From positions 12,578,501-12,642,500 of the forward strand of contig OX637399.1 of NCBI GenBank assembly GCA_951799425.1: DNA of 64,000 nt, given 5' to 3'. The notes beneath the pieces were generated by a model that did no database searches, was not told where the DNA came from, and saw only the letters and a list, made by a program, of their open reading frames with translations. How positions within the stretch are numbered: the stretch's first letter is position 1; each line of letters begins with the position of its first letter. A program made the translations under genes and the position numbers. Positions 21,918-33,607 of this stretch are shown piece after piece. Source of the DNA: Ilex aquifolium (Eukaryota > Streptophyta > Magnoliopsida > Aquifoliales > Aquifoliaceae).

Positions 21918-22599
21918 ATGAGGATCATGTGAACATGGCATCCAACCATCATTTTAAGAATGATGCACCCAGAACGTATCGACAGTATTCCTTCGATCTA
22001 TCGATGACTAATGCTTAGTTTGATGAGTTAATCAACTAGAAATTTATTATCCTATCTGAAGGACATAATATCCCACCAAAAAAAGATAGAAAGAAAAAAA
22101 AAATATTGCTAGATCATATTTTTAATTTGCTAATTTTATGGAGTCTAGTTTAAAATCTCAACCTATTTCATAGTCATGATGCTATCAAGTTTAAGATCCG
22201 AAAGCGTCATTGAAGGAAGAAGATCAAGTGTCAATGCAACATCATTCAACCTTAGTATGAGGATCATGTGAACATGGCATCCAACCATCATTTTAAGAAT
22301 GATGCACCCAGAACGTATCGACAGTATTCCTTCGATCTATCGATGACTAATGCGTTGTTTGATGAGTTAATCAACTAGAAATTTATTATCCTATCTGAAG
22401 GACATAATATCCCACCAAAAAAAGATAGAAAGAAAAAAAAAAATATTGCTAGATCATATTTTTAATTTGCTAATTTTATGGAGTCTAGTTTAAAATCTCA
22501 ACCTATTTCATAGTCATGATGCTATCAAGTTTAAGATCCAAAAGCGTCATTGAAGGAAGAAGATCAAGTGTCAATGCAACATCATTCAACCTCAGTATG
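21918..22599 (+). repeat. Tandem duplication of about 340 bp in gag of Y
   Basis: The block starting GAGGATCATGTGAACATGG at about 21920 recurs at about 22260 in direct orientation. Both copies end near CAACATCATTCAACCT. Only a handful of differences are visible: CTTAG versus CGTTG near the middle, one extra A in the poly-A run, and GATCCG versus GATCCA. The duplication is therefore younger than most of the decay of the gene around it. Confidence 0.9.
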
Positions 22600-22859
22600 C
22601 ACCTTCATGCTTAGGATAAAGGTATTTACCTAGACACCGAAGATGAACCCTTAGTTAATTTTAACTTAGGTTGATTAGGATGATAATGGAATTGGAAGCG
22701 ATTGGATTATGACTCCTAGGTAATTTTACAAGACAAGTTTTTCTAAACCATTTATGAGTTTTGAAAACATAGTTTGAATCACAATTGGATCCCTCTTTGA
22801 GCAACACTCTTTAGTGCTCAAGAGGATAAGTTTTTGCATGGTTTTATGCTTAAAAATCT

Positions 22860-23960
22860 GTAGGGACCGATATGTGCTCGCTAGCCTTCACTAGAGCTGT
22901 CTTTTTATGACTTAGGGAATGAAATGGGAAAAGCCCACGGAAGGCAGCACAAGGCTCACTCGAGTGGTGCCTGTCTTTGCTATGTTTGAAATATTTTTTT
23001 CATTCCAGCGACAACTGCCCTACGACTGCCCTCCCAACGATTGAGTGGTCATTCACGAATCTAAGTTTTCTTATTTACTAAGACTACCCTTATTCAAGAC
23101 CTATAAATAGGGAGAGCCTTTACCACATCTAGGGTAAGCCTCTAGTGAGATTTCTCAGAGAGAAAATCATTCTTCTACCTTAAGAGCTTACACCACAAAT
23201 TAGATCCCTAAGATCCAAAGGCTACCACTGGATATTCTACCCAACCTCATAAATTTGAGTTGAAGATCTTGATAGTTTGATAAATCCATTGGTGTGTGCA
23301 TACCGAGGATTATTGGCATGCCTATAATCGCTCAAGACCTTGACAAACCGTGCGGCTAGGAGGTCCAAGTGAAGCTATACTAGACGTTAGAGGAGGGCCT
23401 TGAAAGGAGAGACAACAAGGAAATGAGCATCTAACCATGGTATTGGTTGAGGTATAAGTCTCAAGTACTTTTATGTTGACTTAGCGAGTAGTAGATTAGG
23501 ATTTGGTGAATCGAAAACATTGTGCTTGTGTTATTTACTCTTATCATATACACTTGTGATTGTTTGCCCACATACGCACTATGTGTTTATTGATATGATT
23601 GTTTGATCATCCATTAAACCATAGTTTTACAAATTGGGTTTGGGATTTGGGATCAATGTGAGATTGATTTTGAGTGAATTAATTGAAGATTAATCTAAAT
23701 CAATTGTCACGTGTGACATGGGTTACAGTGTGTAAAAGTAGTTCTCATCGTTAATTTTTGTATTTGATTGAGAAGAGGTAATTGTGGTACATATAGTTTT
23801 TAAAATTGGTAATTAATTTGGGCTAAAATTAAAAAATCTATTCACCCCTTTCTTGGTACAGTGTCTTGATCTCCAAGTGTATAATCGTGAGGCCAGATGC
23901 ACATCTGATTGCCCCTCTCGGAATAAAAAATACTACAAATAGCATAATTTGTTTGCACAT
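22860..23960 (+). mobile_element. LTR-like insertion, probably Copia type
   Basis: This non-coding segment splits the Y gag. It has a TATA box (CCTATAAATAGGGAG near 23100) and, near its end, AATCTATTCACCCC, a motif common near Copia LTR ends. It is similar to the reverse complement of 50990-52430, for example GCATCTAACCATGGTATTGG and GAGGTATAAGTCTCAAGTAC. Exact termini and a TSD could not be fixed. Confidence 0.45.
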
Positions 23961-24759
23961 TCAACTAAGAACTGCATTACTTTTATAAATCATGTGTAGG
24001 ATTTAATCCAAAAAGGATTGCTTAAGTATGCTTCAAAAAAAAGAAGAAACAATGTTTGTGGTTAAAGAAAGTGTTTGGCAAAAAATTAGGAAACAAGAAC
24101 AACAAGAAAGGCAAAACCAGAAAAGAAAAAGGAGGTTTGAAATCATATTAAAGGCTGGATCTAGAACCGTAAATTCTCTTGAAGTCCATGATGAAAAATG
24201 GCACCATGTTCCGCATCCAAAATTCCTTTCTAGAGCATGTTACTAAGCACAGAGTAGGAATCAAAAAAGGAGAGCCCAAAGGAAGTTTGCCGCTTAGATG
24301 AGCAGGTGAGATCCTATTCCTCCAAGGGCTATTCAAAGCCAAGTCCATTGATAGGGAAAAAAAATTCCACATGGACTAGAGAACAACAAAATGATATAAA
24401 AAAAGTCCTGACAAAGTAGGACATACTTGATCAAAGATTGTTGAGTTCAAATAGGTTATGGATCTTTTCGAAGGAGAACCAGAGAAGATACTAGAAAATC
24501 CATCATAAAAAAGAAATGAAAAAGTGTAAGAAGACAAATACATACTTTTAGATGAGGAGCTTATGGATTTTGAAGACATACAGCCTTTCCTCAGAGATGA
24601 TGCAACATGCAAGATGCAACATGATTGTGGCTCTACCGGAAGCATTTAGGGTTAAGTTAGGACACCCAAACCAAGTGTTAGGAGATGTGGAAGAAACACT
24701 AAATCAGTGGTACTAATCAGACTTGATGGAAGGTCTATAAGTGTAGAACAAAAAAGCTT

Positions 24760-27080
24760 GGTGTTGCATTCTCATAGGAAAGAAGTGGTCAAACATCTAA
24801 GGCCACTATACATATAAGCCACATCAGTGGTCAACAAATCAGCAAAGCTCTAGCTAACAATGGGGTAGTGGTCAACATCCTACCTTCAAGGATGCTGAAA
24901 GTGTTGGACAAAGGAGATAAATACCTTCTTCAAACTGACATAATAGTCGGTAACTTTGTTGGAGGGTCATCATTTACAAGGGGAATATTGCCTATACAAA
25001 TCCAAGTAGACAATAGGTAGACCACAACAACATTTTTTGTGTTGGATTCATTATCGAACTTCAATGCTCTTCTAGGAAGAGATTGGATATACACCAATGG
25101 TTGTGTTCCATCATTCCTACATCAAGCACTAATATTCCTGATAGACAAAGATGATGAAGGAAGAAAAGTAATAGAAGTACATTCGGCTGATACCAATCCA
25201 TTCTTTATTGCTGTAAACAATGTGGAAGCCCAATGCTATCACAAGGACTTCACTTCAATTGGGCAGAGTAACTACAAAATCCAATTCAACAAGTATGTTG
25301 AAGAAAGTTTCCAACAGATTTTCCATGACTTGGTCAGACCTGGCTTCCTACATTCAAGGCCTGAAAGCAAAAAATTCAGGGAGATTGATGGATAGGGCCT
25401 ACAAAAGTTCTAGAATGGTAAGATGGCTGCCATTAGAGCGACACTAACCTTGGAAGAAAAAGTAAAGGAATTAGGAGATGTCTTTGTCAATTGGGCTGAA
25501 TGTGTGTTAGAAAGTGGCCTATAAAGCATAAACCAGAACTTAGCAATGGAGAATCATTAGTCTACACATGTGAAGTTAGATGATGTAAAGGTAAATGTCA
25601 AAGACCCTCTAGAGGAAGTCAATTTAAGGGATGAGACTGGCAAAAAACCTATCTACATCAATGTAACCCTTGCAGCATACTTCAAGTAGAGGTTGGTTGA
25701 ATTACTAAGGGAATTCAAATACTGCTTTGCATGGAGTTATGAAAAAATTCCTGGTTTAGACAGAACATTAGTGGAGCACAAACTGTCAAGTAAGAGGAGT
25801 TTCCATCCTCACAAGCAATCACCTAGAAGGATGATTATTTAAGTTACACTTCTAGGAAAGGAAGAAATTGAAAGGTTGTTGAAATTAGGCTTCATAAGAA
25901 TTGCCAGGTATGTTCAATGGCTTTCCAATATTGTTCATGTGATCAAAAAAATTGGAAAAATTAAGGTATGTACAAATTTTTGAATCAAAAAACAACAACC
26001 CCAAAAGATGAATATCTAATGCATGTAGTAGATATTTTGATTGATTCTAGTGTTAGGCATGCTATTTTAACCTTCATGTATAGACATGTTGGCTATAACC
26101 AAATATTTATAGCATAAGAGGATGTCCAGAAGACTACCTTTAGATGCCCAGGTGCACTGGGTACCTATGAATGGGTGGTGATGCCATTTGGCCTTAAAAA
26201 TGTAGGGGCCACCTACCAAGGGGCAACAAACCTAATTTTCCTTGACATGATTGGAAAATTGATAAAGGTGTACATCGATGATGTGTTTATCAAATCTGAT
26301 GATCAAGAATCACATTTGGAAAACCTCAGGAAGGCTTTCCAAAAAATGAGAATGCACAAATTAAAAATAAATCATTTGAAATGCGCATTTGGAGTTTCTA
26401 TTGGTAATTTCTTGGGATTTTTAGTTCATCAAAGAGGAATTGAGGTGGATAAAAACAAAGCTAAGGCCATTATAGGGGCCCGGGCCCCATCAAATAGAAA
26501 AGAATTACAGAGATTCTCAGGCTAAGTAAATTTTCTAAGAAGGTTCATATCTAACCTTGTAGAAAAAATAGTGGCTTTTTCACCTTTGTTAAAATTAAAG
26601 TCATAGGTTGATTTCAAATGGGAGGCTATACACCACAAGTCTTTTGAAGAGATCAATGAATACTTGACAAAGCCTCCAGTGCTGATGCTACCAAAAAAAA
26701 AGGCAAGCCATTAAATATGTATATTTCAGCAATAGAGAAGTCCATTAGCAGCTTGCTTGCACAAGATAATGACCAAGGCCGTGAACAAGCAATCTATTAC
26801 TTGAGTAGAAAATTGAATAATGTTGAATGTAATTACTTTTCAATAGAAAAACTTTGTTTGGCTTTATATTTTTTAGTAATAAAATTGAGGCATCATCTAC
26901 TTTCATTTACTATGTGCATTATCTCTCAAACTGGTGTATTTAAATATATGCATTAAGAGGGAGAATGGGGAAATGGATCCTTGGCTTAATGAAATATTGC
27001 TTCCAATATATGCCACAAAAGGCAGTTAAAGGTCAAGCTTTAGCTGATATCTTGGTAGACCATCCAAGTGTTCTATTGAA
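24760..27080 (+). pseudogene. Protease, reverse transcriptase and RNase H of Y
   Basis: Protease end: NFNALLGRDWIYTNGCVPSF (25060-25120). RT: LVELLREFKYCFAWSYEKIP (25690-25750), VVMPFGLKNVGATYQGAT (26175-26230), the catalytic VYIDDVFIKS (26267-26296) and LKINHLKCAFGV. RNase H: MYISAIEKSISSLLAQDND, QAIYYLSRKLNNVECNYFSI and LCLALYFLVIKLRHHL (26717-26900). This RNase H form is typical of Tat elements. Stops and frameshifts occur throughout, with the longest open stretches only about 118 codons. Confidence 0.75.
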
Positions 27081-27099
27081 AAAGACAAATTTGAAGTGG

Positions 27100-28405
27100 G
27101 CTGCATAGAAATAACACCCTAGAAACTAATGTTTGATGGTTCCAAAAATGAAGATGGTGTATAAGCTGGGATTGTTCTAGTGTCACTAGAGAGAAAGAAG
27201 TTCAAGTTTGCTTATTAGATACATGAAACTTTGGTTTTCTTAAATAATCAGGCTGAGTATAAGGATTTAATGATAGGCCTAGAAATAACCATAGACATGA
27301 AAATTAAAAACCTATTAGTGATTGGTTATTCATAGTTAGTAATTCAGCAGGTGCAATGTTGGTACAAATATAACCGTCCTACTCTAGAGAAATATATTAA
27401 TATTATATAATCACTTATTCAAGGTTTTGAAGATGTTCAATTTGAACATGTCATGAGACTCCACAATGGATAAGCCAACGAAATGGCTCAAGCTGCCTCT
27501 GGGCTTAAGATTCCAGAAGGTATCAGTGAAAGAATCATTAAGATACAAAAGAGACATTTACCAACAGTGGTAGCATAGCTAGTGCATATCCTAGCCATAG
27601 AAATAGAGGAATTTGATTGGAGATTCCTTATCATAAAGTATCTACAAGAACCATTTCAAAGAATAGAGAGGCTTGTTAGGAATCAAGCAGTAGATTATGT
27701 CTTCATGGAAGAGCAATTGTTCAGAAAAACTCCATAAGGCCTGATGTTGTTCTGTGTCAGCAAGTTGGATGCCATGAAAGCTATGACAAAAGTCCATAAA
27801 GGAATTTATGGTTCTCACCAGTCAAGTGAAAATATGAGATGGTTAATCCATATGTATGGTAATTACTTATGCAAAGGGATGTCAAGCTTGTAAAAAACAT
27901 GGACCTATTCAAAGGGTTCCTACTGTTGAGTTACATTCAATTGTGAAAACATGGCCATTTTGAGGTTGGGAAATTGGTTTGATTGGTTAGATTCATCCTT
28001 TTTCATCTACACAATGTTTTTACATAATAGTGGCTACTGATTATTCCACAAAATGGGCAGAAGCAATGACTATGAAGGTTGTAGACCAAAAAGTGATTGG
28101 TTTTGTGTAGGAACATATCATTTGTAGGTTTGGTTTTCCTCAAACTATTTGTCAATCAATGTACTATATTTACAGGAGGTAGAAGTAACGAAATTTGCAT
28201 TTGAACATGGAATTCAGATGCTAAATTTAGCACCCTATTATACCCGGGCCAATGGGCAAGCAGAATCAACTAATAAAACGTTAAAGTTGATTCAAGAAAA
28301 GACTATAGAAGATAACCCAAGTGTTTCCATGTATGCTATAATGGTTTTTAAAAAAGAAATCAAACATGAATTATATATTAGGAGAATGGAAAATTTGCAT
28401 TCCTA
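27100..28405 (+). pseudogene. aRNH and integrase of Y
   Basis: A second RNase H is readable at 27129-27400 (MFDGSKNEDGV, NNQAEYKDLMIGLEI, NLLVIGYS). Integrase follows: KVHKGIYGSHQSSENMRWLI (zinc-binding His residues, about 27790-27845), ATDYSTKWAEAMTMKVVDQK (28030-28090) and YYTRANGQAESTNKTLKLIQ (28230-28290) with the catalytic Glu. The gene is broken by stops, and the region around the second catalytic Asp is degraded. Confidence 0.65.
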
Positions 28406-28550
28406 AAATATTTACAAATGATTAGAAGGACACATATATTTGGCCATTACATAATAGGATAAAAGGGATTACAAAAGTAAAATTACGCATTTTAAAATAG
28501 CCATTGATTGGCTATGTCCCTTTTCCACTTAAGTTCTATCCTTCCTTATC

Positions 28551-30620
28551 CTAGGAAGAATCAGAAGAATTTTCTACTTTAGAAGACGACACTCTGTCAA
28601 GAGCAATTCCTTGGCAGATTGTAGAAAGGACTGATTTAGCTTCATTGATTGCAATCTTCTCTACCACTTGGATAAGTCGACTAAAAGAATAGACATCCCT
28701 TTCTTCAACAGCAACTCCTGCTAGTTTTTGTTTAGACTTTTTCTTCCAAGGAGAAGTATCCATAACAACAAGATTTTTAGGAGTATCTATCACAAGATGC
28801 CCCTCAACTGAAATGGAAAAGTCTAAGGGATTGACCATGGATGACCTTCTTGAAGTTCACCAAGTAAATTTGCTTGCAAAAAGGGAGGGCTGTTCATTTT
28901 TTTGATTGGCAAAACATAGTCTGGATATGCAACTATTTGGATTATCACAAAAAATTAGAGTTGAAGCATTTTACCACCAGTTCACAAAAATGGGAGAGAC
29001 AGATGATTCCCCATAAAGATGTTTAAAATGAAAGGCCTTTAAAGATTTAGTATAGGCCAAATAGATTAGATGAATAGAATAAGGGTCTCTGAGTTTGAGC
29101 ATTTCAGTTACAGGCTCATTAATGAATGAATGCATAAAAGGCACTGGAACTCTCTGAGCAAAGCCAAATTTTCTGGCTATCTAGATGGGAGAGTAATTCT
29201 CAAAACCACACTTGGAGAATTTAGAATCATAAATTGCGCTGCCAACATGGAGGTAGCGAAGAAGAAGAACACTACCCCAAAATGTTTAGAGTTAATCAAC
29301 TTGCTCATTAATGGGATCGACAGAGCCATCGAAGAATGCTCTAAGGCCTAAAGATGACTAAAAGCATTTGAAAAAAGCCAAGAAAAGAGGAGGGTACCTA
29401 TCAAAGTCCAGGGCATGGCATGCCTTCAAATAAAAATTAAAATTCTTATACAGAGAGAGGGAAACTGACATAAGAAAGTAATGTGCATAATTGATAAGAC
29501 TAAATTCTATGGCCCCAGTTTAAGAGAAATAGGCATATAGCAATGTCTAGAATAGTGAAAAAGGTCCTCCACAATGACTATTGATTCCCCTTTCAACCAT
29601 GTTAAAAAGGCTTCTATAAAGGGCTCTTAAAACGAAAGGAGCTAAGGCCATAACTTTTCAATCGGCCAAAAGAACAGCAATGTTGAAGTACTCCCTAGTA
29701 ATATTGAGACTAGGGATACAAAGGACAAAATGATACAACCAATGAATGAGGAAATCCACACGTTCTTCATAAGAAGGAGGGGGTAGACTTTGGCTTACAA
29801 AAGAAGGTAACACGGTTTGAATAATTGAAGTTATCTGGAAGATATGGAAAAATGTGTTTAGGCTTCAGAATGTGTTATTGGTAACTCCTTGGGATCAAGC
29901 CATGAGACATTTATCCCTTATAAATATACTAGTCCTGGCATTGATGACCTGTCTTTGATCGAACTGGAGAGAGGATTAGTCAAGGTGCATGTAAGTTGGC
30001 CCGAACACCCTTACCATTGAACCAAAAAAAGAAAAAAGAATGTGTTCAGGCTTTAGACATGCAGTTACCTCTATCCAAGTCGATGAAAGCACTGTCAAAT
30101 GTACATCATCAAGAATATATGGAGACATCGTGCCAAGAGGAAGTAGCATGACATTGCAAGATTGTGACAAAAAATAGATGGCCCCACCTATGGGTTTGTT
30201 GAGAGCTTTATCTATTCATAGATTTTCTATTCCCTTAATTGGTTAGAGAAACATGTCTCTATTCATTCTACCCGGTTAGATCATTGTTGGTCTGGATCAA
30301 CACAAGATTTCAAATGAGTAAGCCCCTGACCCCAAGATTTTCCACTGAAGGTGAAGACAATGAAGTGTCATAATCTTCCCTTGGGAAATAGGATAGTTCT
30401 TAGATAGCCCTAGAAAGATGCCTAATTTGAAGGCAAGGCCCAATGCAAAAATTAAGCCAAAATCAGAGAAGTGATGAAAATGTTGTCATCTAATGAATCT
30501 CTAATGGCGTACCTACGGCTAGTAGGAAAGCAAGGAATGAAAGGAGCATTCAGAGGAGGAACATGAGAAGAGGAATGATCCATTTTTTGTTTAGAAGCCA
30601 TTGGAGAGAATCAACAGAGC
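28551..30620 (-). pseudogene. Antisense ORF with plant mobile domain (PMD) in Y
   Basis: On the strand opposite to pol, between integrase and the 3' LTR, a protein is readable in pieces from ATG near 30602: MASKQKMDHSSSHVPP, then MLLPLGTMSPYILDDVHLTV (30149-30090), then HALDFDRYPPLFLAFFK and ARKFGFAQRVPVPFMHSF (about 29430-29120), and a C-terminal 95-codon frame (28838-28551). The PLGTMSPYILDDV block and the KFGFAQRVPVPF block fit the plant mobile domain. Antisense ORFs of this kind in the pol-LTR interval are known in Tat-type elements. Stops and frameshifts show it is decayed. A partial copy lies at 47760-48350. Confidence 0.6.
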
Positions 30621-30729
30621 AAGCACAAGAGAGGAAGAGATCGTCAAAGGTAAAGGCAACGAAAAGAGGTATGAAAATGGTTTAAGTGAATAGTGCAACA
30701 GTCGAAATCTTCAAATAGATGTTCAAAAG

Positions 30730-30918
30730 TGATCTGACCTGATTTATGTCATACACCCAAGTATAAGTGGTCAAATTACAATATTTTTCGATTAAGTCCG
30801 AGGTCGAACCCATAGGGAGCTAACTGTTGGTATTCAAAACATAAAACGGTAAAATTGTCGTGTGTGTAGTGTGCAACGAAACAGCTTGTGGTGTGAGCTT
30901 AGAATTATCAAGTAAACA
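30730..30918 (-). mobile_element. 3' LTR remnant of Z
   Basis: About 189 bp match 35632-35820 with minor changes (TGATCTGACC, ACACCCAAGTATAAGTGGTC, GGGAGCTAACTGTTGGTATT). Only the terminal part of the LTR is left; it joins integrase sequence directly near AACACTTAA. The terminal block is the conserved Athila LTR end also seen at 8675-8760. Confidence 0.85.
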
Positions 30919-30919
30919 C

Positions 30920-31381
30920 TTAATTGTTAGGAGGAATTCTGAATCTAGACAAAATATTTTCTTTTAAAAACCTGATCATCATGCGGTGATCATTGTTTTG
31001 ATAAGGAATTGCCTCTACCCATTTAGCAACATAATCAACGGGAACCAAAATGTACAGATGTCTAAAGGATGAGGGAAATGGTCCCATAAAATCGATGCCC
31101 CAACAATAAAAAATTTCAATGACCAAAATAGGGTTTAAAAGCATCATGTTTCTTTTTGAAATATTTCTTATTCTTTGACATCTGTCACAATTTAGACAAA
31201 AAACATGTACATCTTTAAATAGGGTGGACCAGTAAAATCCACACTGCAAAATTTTAGTAGAAATTTTCTTTGAAGAAAAATGTCCTCCACAAGCTTCAAT
31301 ATGGCAAAATGAAATGACCTGACCGATCTCATGGTTGGGTACACTATGTCTTATTATCTGATCTTTGCAGTAGTTAAACAC
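30920..31381 (-). pseudogene. Truncated integrase of Z
   Basis: This 153-codon frame has the zinc-binding part HIEACGGHFSSKKISTKILQ with CLNCDRCQR, and the core start YCWGIDFMGPFPSSFRHLYI with VDYVAKWVEAIP. It ends ENILSRFRIPPNN just before the second catalytic Asp region. The second Asp and the Glu are deleted, with LTR sequence directly behind, so integration activity is impossible. Confidence 0.85.
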
Positions 31382-31474
31382 ATATGGATCTTCCCAAATG
31401 AAATTGCATACCTCCCTTAAAAATTTCTTCTTCTTGGTCTAGGTATAATGAAAAAGAATAGTACCTATGACTAA

Positions 31475-33305
31475 TTAATTGGCTATATCAGCATACCACA
31501 GTTCTTCTGTGATTGCAAACAATTGCTTATCTGAAAAAGTTTTTTTGATTGGTATTGACTCTTCTTTTGTATCATAATTTAATCTTGAGCGATGATTAGC
31601 TACCACGTTTTCAACTCCTTTCTTGTCTTTTATAATAAGGTTGAATTCTTGTAGTAGCAATATTCATAATAGGAGATGTGGATTTTAGCATCATTCTTGG
31701 TAAGTAAATATTTCAAGCCTACATGATCAGTAAACACAACAATTGAGGATCCAACTAAATATGATTGAAATTTATCTAAAGCAAATACTACAGCAAACAA
31801 TTCTTTTTCTGTGATAGAATAATTCATCTGTGCATTATTCAGAGTTTTGCTCGCATAGTAAATCACATAGAGTCTTTTTTCTTTCCTTTGACCTAAAAGC
31901 TCCAACTGCATAGTCACTAGCATCACACATTAATTCAAAAGGTAAGGACCAATTAGGAGGTTGCAGAATTAGTGCATAAATTAGCATGCTTTTAAGTTTA
32001 TCAAATGTTGATTGACATGCATCATTCCAATTAAATGGTATATCTTGACATAGAAGATTACACATAGGTCTGGAAGTCAAAATGAAATCTTTAATGAATA
32101 TTCTATAGAATCCTGGACCTAAAAAGGTTCGAATATCTTTTACAGTCTTAGGTGGAGGGAGATTAGCTATTAGATCTATCTTTGACCTGTCCACTTCAAT
32201 TCCTTTTACATAAACTACTTGTCCTAAAACAATGCTCTATGTGACCATCAAATGACAATTTTTCCAATTCAAAACAAGATTTGTTTCCTCACATCGAGTA
32301 AGGAATTTTTCAAGACTTTCTAAACATAATCAATGATTCACCATATACTGGAAAATCATCCATAAAAACTTTCAAAAACCGTTCCACCATATCACTAAAA
32401 ATGCTAACATAAAATGCTGAAAAGTGGCTGGAGCATTACACATTCCAAAAGGCATTCTTTTATAAGCAAAAGTGTCAAATGGACATGTAAAAGTAATTTT
32501 CTCTTGGTCATCAATTGCTATCTCAATCTGGTTATAATCGGAATATCCATCCAGAAAATAATAATATGCATGTACGGCTATTCTTTATAAAACTTGATCC
32601 AGGAAAGGTAGGGAAAAATGAATTTTTTTTTTCTGGTGAGAGAAGTCAACTTCTAATAGTCAATAAACATACGTCAACCAGTGACTGTACGCATAAGGAC
32701 TAATTCATTTTCGTGGTTTCTCACTACCGTAACTCTAGACTTTTTTGGTACTACTTGTGTATGGCTGACCCATTTACTATCAAATATAGGATATATAATA
32801 TCAAGATCTAAGAGCTTAAGTGCTTTAGCTCAGACTATTTCTTTCAAATATGGATTCAACCTTCTTTGCAGTTTCGGGATGGTTTATAGTCTTCTTCCAA
32901 GTTTATACATTGAGTACAGAGAAGAGGACTTATACCCTTTATATCTGCAATCGTCCAACCGATTGCACTTTGATGATTTTTTATAACTCCTATCAATTTC
33001 TTTTCTTGGACTTCTGACAATTTTGAAGATATTATTACTGGATGAGTTTCATCAGCCCTAAAGAAGACATATTTCAATTCAGCCAGAAGAGGTTTCAACT
33101 CTAGTTTAGGGACTACAACACTAGAATCTATAGGCTTAATTCTAGAAGTCAATAACTCTTCAAATTTTGGAATCCATGTTTCAACAGTTGACATTTCTTC
33201 AAACTCGACATTCTGTACAAACTCTAATACATGTGACTCTTTCTTTGTACAAGCATTTTCAAATAGATTTTGAATTAGTGACTCAATGCAATTTACTTCA
33301 TGCAA
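31475..33305 (-). pseudogene. Reverse transcriptase and RNase H of Z
   Basis: The RT entry reads LKPLLAELKYVFF, ETHPVIISSKLSEVQEKKLI and AIGWTIADIKGISPLLC (33100-32920), which is diagnostic of Athila pol. The catalytic block FMDDFPVYG is visible at about 32370-32345. RNase H follows with TFLGPGFYRIFIKDF, YYASKTLNNAQMNYSITEKE and VVFTDHVGLKYLLTKND (32140-31690). The connection to integrase (31660-31475) contains DKKGVENVVANHRSRL. Several frameshifts separate these parts. Confidence 0.8.
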
Positions 33306-33323
33306 TTCTTCTTCCTCTCTAGG

Positions 33324-33539
33324 CTACTTAGCAATATCAAACACATTTAATTCCAAAGTCATTTTTCCAAATGAAAGTTTCATAATTTCATTCCTACAAT
33401 TAATCAATGCATTTGATGTAGCTAGGAATGGTCGCCCTAAAATGACAGGAATTTGTGTAGCAACATGCAAGACTGGTTGTGTATCCACGACAAAAATCCA
33501 CTGAAAAATAAAACTTATCAACTTGAACTTGTACATCAT
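33324..33539 (-). pseudogene. Protease end of Z
   Basis: The frame contains TQIPVILGRPFLATSNALIN and MKLSFGKMTLELNVFDI, the standard end of the Athila protease domain. The upstream active-site part falls in the broken stretch 33540-33610. Confidence 0.75.
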
Positions 33540-33607
33540 CTACAACTCCTCATGGAATTTTCACAAAATGATCCGCCAACTGCAATTTGACATTAGTGGA
33601 TTTTAAT

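Larger units (their letters stand above)
20560..24660 (+). pseudogene. gag of element Y
   Basis: Around 21330-21790 a Tat-type Gag is readable through stops: HLYSGEENQWTIGHIGIFTF, then TKIAFTCFINLQTNSIQTWQ and FHAQLFRNEPKVLMEICQD, and later a block ending in GMELRDLFEIST. A second block (YSFDLSMTN and EGHNIPPKK) near 21985-22090 is the usual C-terminal part. It has been tandem-duplicated (21918-22599) and then split by an LTR-like insertion (about 22860-23960). The frame resumes as a basic segment near 24000-24240. Many TAG/TAA codons make it non-functional. Confidence 0.6.
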
